A stretch of DNA of 34,039 nucleotides from an uncultured Saprospiraceae bacterium (GTDB lineage: Bacteria; Bacteroidota; Bacteroidia; Chitinophagales; Saprospiraceae): assembly GCA_937930025.1 (NCBI GenBank), contig CALGJW010000391.1, forward strand, positions 1 through 34,039, written 5' to 3'. Numbering within the stretch: position 1 is the stretch's first letter; each line of letters begins with the position of its first letter. Shown piece by piece: positions 15,254-22,934 of the stretch. The notes under the pieces are model-generated. The model was not told the DNA's origin. It made no database searches and saw only the letters and a list, made by a program, of their open reading frames with translations. The translations under genes were made by a program, and so were the position numbers.

Positions 15254-15622
15254 ATGAAAATTGCATTTACCATTCTTTTATTGTTCGCCTTATTATCGTC
15301 ACCGAGCAAAAGTGAGATTATTGAAAATGTAGTATATCATCAAAAAATTTGTTACAAAAAGCTGGACAAAAATTTAAGTGACAACAAAGACTTTAAATTG
15401 ATCATATCCATTCCGGAAGAAGGCATTTTCAATGCTTCCTATTCCTGTCCGCAATCCACTTATATCAAAGCAAAAAATATTTCTGCACTCCGACCAAACG
15501 GTTCAGAAGTTTTTGCATTAATATGGGGTGATGCTATATTTGATCTTGATATTTGCCATATACATGATGACAAAACTATAGAATGCGGGGAACCGCTAAA
15601 AGTATCCCCTGACTCATTTTAG
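15254..15622 (+). CDS. Small exported protein with C-terminal CHIH motif
   Basis: 122 residues. The ORF is open upstream, but the ATG at 15254 begins a clear signal peptide (MKIAFTILLLFALLSSPSKS). The mature protein is about 100 residues, beta-rich by appearance, with cysteines at 33, 65, 101 and 111. Near the end is the block C101-H102-I103-H104-D-D106-K-T-I-E-C111. The same block ends the lipoprotein at 18343-19017 on the other side of the CHAT gene. A metal-binding or disulfide-stabilised end is possible. The gene is convergent with the CHAT protease gene, and the two coding regions overlap by 9 bases (15614-15622). It lies exactly between the intact CHAT 3' end and the CHAT relic, which suggests that it moved or was duplicated together with that tail. 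Family unknown. Confidence 0.65.
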   Translation: MKIAFTILLLFALLSSPSKSEIIENVVYHQKICYKKLDKNLSDNKDFKLIISIPEEGIFNASYSCPQSTYIKAKNISALRPNGSEVFALIWGDAIFDLDICHIHDDKTIECGEPLKVSPDSF

Positions 15623-18190
15623 AAAGACATTGGGATTTCCTTCTAAAACGAAGCCTGCCCAATCTTTAAGGGAATAGTTGGGATCTGATTCAAATTTTTC
15701 GCGGGTTTGATTGATCGCATCTCCTAAAGAGATTCCCTTATTCCAATTAGTATATAGGTCTACCATGAAATCTTTGGTGGCTGAGTCGTCGACTTTCCAG
15801 AGGGTTTTGATGATGGTTTGGGTGCCGTTTTGCATGAAGGCGCGGGAGATGGAATAGGTTCCTTTGCCGTTTTTATGTACCCCGATGCCAGTGTCACATG
15901 CGGATAGGATCACAACTTTTGGCGCGGCGTTCATGGCTTCGATTTCGTAGGTGTAAAGTTTTTTTGCTTTGCCGTTTTCATCGCGAAGGACGATGTAGTT
16001 ATCAAGTCGGTTGTCTAGATTGGTGGCAGCGTGAGCGGAGATGTGATATAAGTCTGATGCTAGATTATTCTGGAAATTTGTGGTGGTGAAGTTTGGGCCG
16101 GTGAAGTATTGGTTGTTGTTATTGGAGTTTAATATTTGGGATATTTCTTTGGTTTCTTGGAATCCGTAGTTGAGTTCTTGGTGGATGCGTCGGGAGTTGT
16201 CGGCTAATGTAGAGCTGTCGGTGTATGAAAAATTCGTGAATGTTTGTTTATCCAAATTTACTTCATGACGGTCTAGATATTCGATTAGGCTATGTTCTAC
16301 ATTGACTGATTTGAAATCTTTGAAAATATATTCTAAAGGTAGGCTACTAAAGACGCCATCGGGAATGATGACCAAATCTTTTCCGATTTCCAGGGGGATG
16401 TTCTTTCTTATTTCTTTTCTTAATTGTTGAACTACATTTTGAAAAGGAAGGTTTTTATGTATAAGACTATCCAGTTGTTGAGAAAGTTTGATAATTGAAG
16501 TCCCGTCGAATTCGAAGGCATGGAGGCTGTTGTTAGATACTAGATATCCAAAATAAAGATTCCTAAATGACAATAGATTTAATATTTGACCTTTATTACT
16601 AAGAACGTCACTTACTTTCCTTTTATCAATCTTGAATTCATTGAGCTCAAAGACAGGGGCACTGTAATTTTCATACTCCTCGAAAACAGATTCAAATATT
16701 TCCTGATAGATCGGATCTCTAAAATTAGTATTAAAATCAAATTCATTAATTTTTCTTAATAATTCCTTTTTTTTATTCCTTTTTTTATCAACTGTTTGAA
16801 TCTTTCCCAAAGCATAACGAACCAAAACATCACTAGATTTTGAAGATTCAAATATTTCTATCAATTTCTTTAAAATTGAAACTTCTGATACATTCTCAGC
16901 AACAAATAAGGAGTATATCCTTAAAGTGTTTTCCACCAAATAATCAACCTGATGTTCAATGTCGGTTTCATTTATCTCCACCCCAATTTTCCTTTCTCTT
17001 AGTAACATATTCATTAGGGAGTCCTGTGATGCTTCAGGATGAAGCAAATCAAAATAACTGGACATAATAATAGAATTCACATAATCATATTCCTTTATTA
17101 CCGCAATGTCACAAGTTTTATAACTCAATGCTTTTTTATTCCAAAAATTCATCGAGTCCAAAAGATTCATCTCTGCATAAGTCATCGCCAAATAATTTTG
17201 AATTATTTTTTTATGATAATTGCATTCATTGGTCTTAAGAATACTTTCAGCAGCGAGAAAATATTTTAAAGATTGTTTGGTGTTTTTGAAAAACTCCTTT
17301 TCTCCATTTTCTGCGAGCAGACCATATTTTAAAGAAAGGCTAACATTAAATTTTAAAATTCTATCCACATCTAGAGAATTTGATGCCGTCCCTTTGGTTT
17401 GAATAAATTCGGCCACACAAAGGCTTGTTTCTCCCCAATTGTTGTTTTTATAAATTTCAATAGCCTTTAACAAATGCTTATTAATAATTTCTAAAGCTAT
17501 TTGACCTGTTTTTATCAAATCAATAGAACGTTGAAAAATAAGATTAGCCTTAGTTAAAGGAAACAATTTCCGGTCTTCCCTTTTTTCAATTAGGTAAAGA
17601 CCCAGACCTGTTAATGCCATCTGAAGTTCAAAACTATGAGAACCATCTAATTTACCAGAGAGATTTTTCAACCCATTGACAAAAAATTTCAAATCAACAG
17701 GATCTAATGATTTTTGGTACTGCTTTTTAATGAAAGAAAGATGAGCCGTTCTGTTTCTTCCAAGAATACTACTTTCTAACCAAAAGTATTCGAAAGGATA
17801 AGAACTTGAAAGATTAAATATACTGTTCAGTGAATCTAGTTTTACTGAGGCTTTGTTTAAATTTAATTTGTCAATTTCCTTTTTAACTGCGAACAGATCA
17901 CGAAATGGGAATTGTTGTGAATTTAGAAATATTTTTTTATCATTACTAAATAAACTTGCACGCAACCATTGCTCATTAATTGGATCTCCAGAATTAAGTA
18001 CTGAGTCCAACGATTTTTTTGCCTGATCAGTCCTATTTTGTTCTAGCAAAGTTATATAATTTGTGACCTGTTCAGGATAGGATTTCTTGAATTTACCATT
18101 GCAACTATATAATCCGACAAACAGAACAAATCCAATAACAGCTGTATTCGATTCGAAAAGTATCCGAAAGAAGAATTTGAATTCCGTCAA
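15614..18190 (-). CDS. TPR-CHAT caspase-like protease, predicted lipoprotein
   Basis: 858 residues. The N-terminus has a hydrophobic segment TAVIGFVLFVGLYSC with Cys30 in a lipobox-like position, so the protein is probably exported and lipid-anchored. Residues about 35-480 are helical and repeat-like (TPR type; for example the KNTKQSLKYFLAAESILKTNE helix pair). The C-terminal CHAT domain (about 560-858) has the His-Cys dyad of clan CD peptidases: His720 in YHISAHAATNLDNRLDN and Cys765 in VVILSACDTGIG, followed by RAFMQNGTQTIIKTLWKVDD. CHAT proteins cleave partner proteins after activation through their repeat domain. The start codon is TTG (18188-18190): a stop lies four codons upstream and no ATG occurs before the lipobox, so the start is unusual. 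It is divergent from the CHIH lipoprotein/metzincin pair (152-base gap) and on the same strand as the sigma/anti-sigma/LuxR genes. Confidence 0.9.
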   Translation of the reverse strand: MTEFKFFFRILFESNTAVIGFVLFVGLYSCNGKFKKSYPEQVTNYITLLEQNRTDQAKKSLDSVLNSGDPINEQWLRASLFSNDKKIFLNSQQFPFRDLFAVKKEIDKLNLNKASVKLDSLNSIFNLSSSYPFEYFWLESSILGRNRTAHLSFIKKQYQKSLDPVDLKFFVNGLKNLSGKLDGSHSFELQMALTGLGLYLIEKREDRKLFPLTKANLIFQRSIDLIKTGQIALEIINKHLLKAIEIYKNNNWGETSLCVAEFIQTKGTASNSLDVDRILKFNVSLSLKYGLLAENGEKEFFKNTKQSLKYFLAAESILKTNECNYHKKIIQNYLAMTYAEMNLLDSMNFWNKKALSYKTCDIAVIKEYDYVNSIIMSSYFDLLHPEASQDSLMNMLLRERKIGVEINETDIEHQVDYLVENTLRIYSLFVAENVSEVSILKKLIEIFESSKSSDVLVRYALGKIQTVDKKRNKKKELLRKINEFDFNTNFRDPIYQEIFESVFEEYENYSAPVFELNEFKIDKRKVSDVLSNKGQILNLLSFRNLYFGYLVSNNSLHAFEFDGTSIIKLSQQLDSLIHKNLPFQNVVQQLRKEIRKNIPLEIGKDLVIIPDGVFSSLPLEYIFKDFKSVNVEHSLIEYLDRHEVNLDKQTFTNFSYTDSSTLADNSRRIHQELNYGFQETKEISQILNSNNNNQYFTGPNFTTTNFQNNLASDLYHISAHAATNLDNRLDNYIVLRDENGKAKKLYTYEIEAMNAAPKVVILSACDTGIGVHKNGKGTYSISRAFMQNGTQTIIKTLWKVDDSATKDFMVDLYTNWNKGISLGDAINQTREKFESDPNYSLKDWAGFVLEGNPNVFLK

Positions 18191-18342
18191 ATATGTAGGT
18201 TATTTACAATTCCAAACATTAAAAATACCATAAATAAAGTAATCTATAATTCATTTTCCCTGAAAATATTTCAAATAAATTAAAATGCGGGTAACACTTT
18301 AGTTTATATAACCAACTTAATTATCGAACAAACAAAATCAAA

Positions 18343-19017
18343 ATGAAAACAAAATTTAATTTTATCGAATTTGCAATAATACTTATTGCAATCCTATTTT
18401 TTCAAAGTTGCTGTTCTCCAGAATGTTGCGAAACATGCCCTTCTAAATGCGAAGAAAGTATCGAATTCAATGGCGATTACATTGAAGGAGTAGTTTTTTC
18501 CGAAACAGCGGATGGAGAATATGCCCTAATCCAAGTAAATTCTTCCATAGAAGATTCCTACTTTTTCTTATGCGATGAATCAAAAATAAAAACGAAAAAT
18601 TTCGGAGAGCCTTTTTGGTTTAAAGCTTATAAAAAAGCTAACATCTACTATGCGAGAGAAATAGAAAATTTGGACCCATCAATTACGGGAAAAGGCAAAC
18701 TTTTCAAAGGGCCGGTAAAAACCTCTCTTGACTTCCATGGCTTTCGAAATGAACGCCATACAAATAATAGACATAGAAAATTTCACCTAGTGAGCATCGG
18801 ATCGAATAACGTAATAATTAAAGAACTTGACAGCAATGGCAACCCGGTTGCTCCCAATATTACAAAGAACGCAACTGCATCGGCAATTGAAAATGCCATG
18901 GAAAATAATTACTCAGGCAAAAATGTTTATATCGAGGAAAATGAAAGTGCTTTAGTGGTTGAAATAGAAAGATGTCATATTCATGCAGATCAAACAACAC
19001 CATTCTGCGCACATTAA
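18343..19017 (+). CDS. Cysteine-rich lipoprotein with C-terminal CHIH motif
   Basis: 224 residues. The N-terminal hydrophobic segment (IEFAIILIAILFFQSCC) ends in a loose lipobox with Cys23 as the likely lipidated residue. Just after it is a cysteine cluster: Cys24, 28, 29, 32 and 36. The middle (about 40-190) has no recognised domain and includes the basic, polar stretch FHGFRNERHTNNRHRKFH. The end is C211-H212-I213-H214-A-D216-Q-T-T-P-F-C222-A-H, matching the end of the small exported protein at 15254-15622. It is the first gene of a pair with the secreted metzincin-like protease that starts 11 bases after its stop, and is divergent from the CHAT gene. A role as substrate, inhibitor or partner of either protease is possible but not shown. 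Confidence 0.7.
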   Translation: MKTKFNFIEFAIILIAILFFQSCCSPECCETCPSKCEESIEFNGDYIEGVVFSETADGEYALIQVNSSIEDSYFFLCDESKIKTKNFGEPFWFKAYKKANIYYAREIENLDPSITGKGKLFKGPVKTSLDFHGFRNERHTNNRHRKFHLVSIGSNNVIIKELDSNGNPVAPNITKNATASAIENAMENNYSGKNVYIEENESALVVEIERCHIHADQTTPFCAH

Positions 19018-19028
19018 AAACAAATACA

Positions 19029-20156
19029 ATGAAAAGCTACATTATATTATTATTTCTTTTGACTAGTTTCCAAGGTTTCGCAATTGAAGAATCTTCAAAT
19101 TGTCAACCTGATTTAAATAACTTAACACTTGTATACTACTTTAATCCCAATCTAAACAATGGCAACGTAATTAGCTTGTCGGATATGACAAACACCGCAG
19201 TAACAGCGGCTGGTTATTTACAAGCGCTTATACAAAATTTGGGAATAGGAAGTATTGCCTTTAATGGAGGAGGAAAGGCAAGAAAACTATTCCATGGAAA
19301 CAATTTTGCTGAATTTTTCCAAGATCATGAATATTGTTCATGCAATGAGTTGCGAGTATATATTTCAAATGTCCCATTTGCAACAACAGGCCCAAAGTAT
19401 TATTTAAAAGGTGCTGGAAATTTCATTTACTTACCTTATGAAGACAGGAATCACCCAATAGTCTTACTTCATGAAACCATTCACTGGTTATTTGGGCAAC
19501 TAGATGGTATTAATTACGGAGAAAATGAATCCCATGTAACCAATATTAATCAAATTGAAGGAGTTTTACTGCCTAATAAAAATGGCTGCATGAACCTTAT
19601 GTATAAAGATGATATTGCACCTTTAAATTTTCTCCTAAGTAAACATCAGCAAAAGATCATCAATCATAAAACCCCTGACGCTGGTTGCGATCCAGACGAT
19701 GACGAAAGTTGTTTTTATCAAAAGATACCCTTTGATATAATTAATCAATTTGATTTAGAAAGAGATCTTTGCTGTCAATCAATATCTAGATCTCATGTTT
19801 TAGCCACAATACAAACAATAGGTGTCGGAATAATTACTTATAAGCAGGCTGCTCAATGGTTGGAAACATACGCTCATGGCCAATGCATGCTAGATACACA
19901 AGCAGCAAAAAGGGTTTCTAAAGTAGATAAGAGTAAGTTTTCTTTAGAACAACATACCTTCATGAAAAAGGTATTAATTGATTTATATGTTGAAAGTAAA
20001 GAATTCAACAAATTGCTTACAGTTGAAAGGGACTACTTAAACAAAATTGTAATTGATCCTAAAATTCAACTTGATAAGGATTATGTCGAATCGCGAAAAG
20101 CGGTCATAAGAAGAAATCTTTACAAGAGGGATATGATCAAAGAAAAAAATAGATAA
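19029..20156 (+). CDS. Secreted metzincin-like zinc metalloprotease
   Basis: 375 residues from the ATG at 19029. An upstream in-frame ATG at 18972 would overlap the previous gene and hide the signal peptide, so it is not used. A signal peptide (MKSYIILLFLLTSFQGFA) is followed by the catalytic region. The zinc motif is H148-E149-T-I-H152 in VLLHETIHWLFGQLDG, and about 40 residues later NLMYKDD (Met191) and LNFLLSKHQQKI look like the Met-turn and following helix of metzincins. In classical metzincins Gly stands three residues after the second His; here it is four residues after (Gly156), with Asp159 further on. The family is therefore distant and the third ligand uncertain. About 150 C-terminal residues, cysteine-containing, have no recognised domain. 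Second gene of the pair starting with the CHIH lipoprotein; a strong terminator follows. Confidence 0.75.
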   Translation: MKSYIILLFLLTSFQGFAIEESSNCQPDLNNLTLVYYFNPNLNNGNVISLSDMTNTAVTAAGYLQALIQNLGIGSIAFNGGGKARKLFHGNNFAEFFQDHEYCSCNELRVYISNVPFATTGPKYYLKGAGNFIYLPYEDRNHPIVLLHETIHWLFGQLDGINYGENESHVTNINQIEGVLLPNKNGCMNLMYKDDIAPLNFLLSKHQQKIINHKTPDAGCDPDDDESCFYQKIPFDIINQFDLERDLCCQSISRSHVLATIQTIGVGIITYKQAAQWLETYAHGQCMLDTQAAKRVSKVDKSKFSLEQHTFMKKVLIDLYVESKEFNKLLTVERDYLNKIVIDPKIQLDKDYVESRKAVIRRNLYKRDMIKEKNR

Positions 20157-20168
20157 AACCTTTAGAAC

Positions 20169-20202
20169 AAACAAGGCTGACATTCCTCGTCAGCCTTGTT
20201 TC
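20169..20202 (+). terminator. Intrinsic terminator after the metzincin gene
   Basis: A 13-bp stem (20169-20181 with 20189-20201, core ACAAGGCTGAC) around a 7-nt loop ends in TTT. It closes the lipoprotein-metzincin unit. The remaining 280 bases up to the xylanase gene are C-rich on this strand and show no gene or clear promoter. Confidence 0.8.
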
Positions 20203-20481
20203 ATTCAACCCTACCTGTATTAATTCGTAATACCTTCAAGAAAATGGTATTGAGTTGTCCCAACAACATGTCCGTTCCGAAGTCGTTTATCCTGAACTAA
20301 AACACTTTCCAATTCCTCCCGGTCTTATTCACCTTCCCATAGACGTTTTATAAATTGAAATATCAATAATCATCACCCTGCTTTCCTACGTCCAACTTTC
20401 GATATCATTCCATCCTTCTTTCCCACTCCACGAATCCCAAAACCAACTTTTCCGTATATTCATTCTCCAAAACTTTCCAAA

Positions 20482-22611
20482 ATGAAATGCAAAGCTATAT
20501 TTCTCCTTCTTATATCAACACTCGCTCTCAAAGCCCAAGACGCCTACCACCAATCCCTCCTAGATCAACTACAAAACGACTATTACATCACAGGTGGAAC
20601 TTGGACCCTAAGCCCTGACGCAGAAGCCATTATGACCAATGCTTGGAGCTATGGAGATGACCCATTTCAGGTGATTCCTGCCTCAAATCAGACCTTCACG
20701 ACTAAAACTTCCGTGAATATCACCACCGAATACGAAAACCACTGGAACGCTGGCTGGGGAATCGGGATTGAAAATGCGATCAATGAAAATGATGTTTGCT
20801 TGATGGTTTTTTGGGCCAGAGCGGCAAGCGGGAATGAAGGTAGATTAAGTGCCTTTGTTGAAAACTCCATCACCTACTACAAAGAAGTGTACACCACTTT
20901 TCCTGTTGGCAATGAGTGGAGGCAATATATTTATGCATTTGAATCTGGTAATTCTTATGATGTGGATGGACTTCAGATGGGATTCCATACCGGCGCTATA
21001 CAACAACATGTGGAATATGCGGGAGTGAATATTTTGAATTATGGCAATAGTTATTCCCTAGATGATTTACCGGAAATAATAAACAATGATACTTATGGTG
21101 GGCATGAAGCGGATGCTCCTTGGCGGGCTGCTGCAGAAACGCGAATAGAAAATTTGCGAAAAGCGCCGTTAGAAATAACCGTTCAAAATGCTGCTGGAAA
21201 TCCTATGCCGAATGTCGGAGTGGGGATTGAAATGTTGCAACATGAATATGCTTTTGGAACTGCGGTGGTGTCTTGTATGTTCGCGCAGAACGATTGTCAA
21301 AATCAAATTTATGAGGACAAGCTTTTAGATTTGGATGGGGAAGGTCATGGATTTAATTGGGTGGTGTTTGAAAATGGAATGAAGTGGCCCGCATGGGAAG
21401 GTGGTTGGCCGAATTCTCAATTTGAAAAGGCGGATGCTGTTGAGTGGCTTGGAGAAAAAAATATTCAAGTACGGGGACATACCCTTTTATGGCCCGGTAG
21501 ATGGACTTTACCGAATGATGTCAGATTGAATATCGCAAATACAAACTATGTGCTGGATAGAATTGATGGTCATCTGGAAGAAATATTGGAATATCCATCT
21601 ATTAATGGTGCATTAGCCGAATGGGATGTGGTTAACGAAATCACACAAGAAAGATTCCTAGAAGATTCTCTCGCAGGCAACAATGGCTATGTAACGGGCC
21701 GTGAAATCTATGCCGAGATATTTGAAAAAACCAAGGCGCTTGATGCGGTTCCCAAGCTTTACATCAATGACTATATGACCATTTCTTCGCAACGATCCCG
21801 AGGTCCAGTTTATGATCGCTATCAACAATTCATTCAGGAAATCATCGACGCGGATGCTCCATTAGACGGTATAGGTTTTCAAGCGCATATCGGCACCTAC
21901 CCTACCTCGATCTATCAAGTGGAAACCATTCTTGATGATTTTTATGCAAAATATAATCTAACACACAAGATTACTGAATTCGATATTGACGGTACCGCGG
22001 GTGACGAAGTCGAAGCAGCTTACATGCGTGATTTTCTAACCTATGTTTTTTCACATCCTTCAACGGATGGATTTCTGATGTGGGGATTTTGGGATGGCGA
22101 ACATTGGAAGGATAATGCCCCGATGTTTGACTTGGACTGGAATTTAAAACCTTCTGGGCAGGCATTTATTGATTTGGTTTTTAAAAAATGGTGGACCAAA
22201 ACATTCAAGATCACTGACACAAATGGTCAAGTTAACCTAAGTGGATTCAAAGGTCGTTACGTGATCCAAATAAATTGCGATCAGATCATTAGGGACACCA
22301 TCGAATTGACTGGCGCAGGAAATAGTTTGAATTATCCTTGTGAAGAATTGGTGAGTATTGAGGAATTGGAATCCACTGTTATCAAAATATTTCCAAACCC
22401 TAGTTCGAGTGGAAATTCAAATTCAATTTTGGAAAGAGTGTCAACTAAACCAGCTGTCCTAAGAATTATCAATGCCAGAAGTCAGCTTGTTTTGGAGAAA
22501 AAAATCTCTGGCAAACAAATTTTATTAAACTCTCCAGAAAATTCTGGAATGTATTTTATTGAGATTCAAGAGGTCTCTGGCATCACGCGGTTGCCTTGGA
22601 TTGTAAACTAA
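20482..22611 (+). CDS. Secreted GH10 endo-1,4-beta-xylanase with T9SS sorting domain
   Basis: 709 residues. A signal peptide (MKCKAIFLLLISTLALKAQ) precedes a carbohydrate-binding-like beta-sandwich (about 30-190, CBM4/9-type pattern with YNGNS-like end), then a linker and the GH10 barrel (about 230-570). Family landmarks are ENGMKW at 297-302, VRGHTLLWPG at 330-339, the acid/base Glu386 in EWDVVNEI, the nucleophile Glu499 in KITEFDIDG, and GFLMWGFWD. The enzyme cuts internal beta-1,4 links of xylan outside the cell. The last 80 residues start with IKIFPNPSSSGN, the type A sorting domain that directs T9SS export. No SusCD pair or other glycosidase is in the window, so it is not part of a visible polysaccharide utilisation locus. 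Single gene bounded by a terminator upstream. Confidence 0.93.
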   Translation: MKCKAIFLLLISTLALKAQDAYHQSLLDQLQNDYYITGGTWTLSPDAEAIMTNAWSYGDDPFQVIPASNQTFTTKTSVNITTEYENHWNAGWGIGIENAINENDVCLMVFWARAASGNEGRLSAFVENSITYYKEVYTTFPVGNEWRQYIYAFESGNSYDVDGLQMGFHTGAIQQHVEYAGVNILNYGNSYSLDDLPEIINNDTYGGHEADAPWRAAAETRIENLRKAPLEITVQNAAGNPMPNVGVGIEMLQHEYAFGTAVVSCMFAQNDCQNQIYEDKLLDLDGEGHGFNWVVFENGMKWPAWEGGWPNSQFEKADAVEWLGEKNIQVRGHTLLWPGRWTLPNDVRLNIANTNYVLDRIDGHLEEILEYPSINGALAEWDVVNEITQERFLEDSLAGNNGYVTGREIYAEIFEKTKALDAVPKLYINDYMTISSQRSRGPVYDRYQQFIQEIIDADAPLDGIGFQAHIGTYPTSIYQVETILDDFYAKYNLTHKITEFDIDGTAGDEVEAAYMRDFLTYVFSHPSTDGFLMWGFWDGEHWKDNAPMFDLDWNLKPSGQAFIDLVFKKWWTKTFKITDTNGQVNLSGFKGRYVIQINCDQIIRDTIELTGAGNSLNYPCEELVSIEELESTVIKIFPNPSSSGNSNSILERVSTKPAVLRIINARSQLVLEKKISGKQILLNSPENSGMYFIEIQEVSGITRLPWIVN

Positions 22612-22809
22612 GCACATCTTAAAAAAATCATATTTCTAATTTGAGAGAAAAGCTGCTCAACCTTTTGGTTTTCCTTTGAATCATTACTCTTGCAGGGTTA
22701 CCCCGAATAGGGTAATTATAGTCTTTTTTCCATAAAATATGTAAGTATTTTTACCTTTTCTGGTTTAGTAGTCACAGGAATTTATTATCTTTCTTTAAAG
22801 TTTCTTCTA

Positions 22810-22852
22810 TATTTAATTAGAATCAAATACTACTCCTGATTCTAATTAAATA
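22810..22852. repeat. 16-bp perfect inverted repeat with 11-nt spacer
   Basis: The arm TATTTAATTAGAATCA (22810-22825) and its exact complement (22837-22852) lie 82 bases before the start of the next secreted protein gene. No T run follows, so an operator or mRNA leader structure is more likely than a terminator. The spacer from 22612 to 22934 has no other gene. Confidence 0.8.
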
Positions 22853-22934
22853 GAACTTAACTTTTATTCAAAACTTGCTTTAAAAAATATTTCAGAAGCA
22901 TCTTTTGCAATTTCTTTACTTCAAAAAACCAAAA

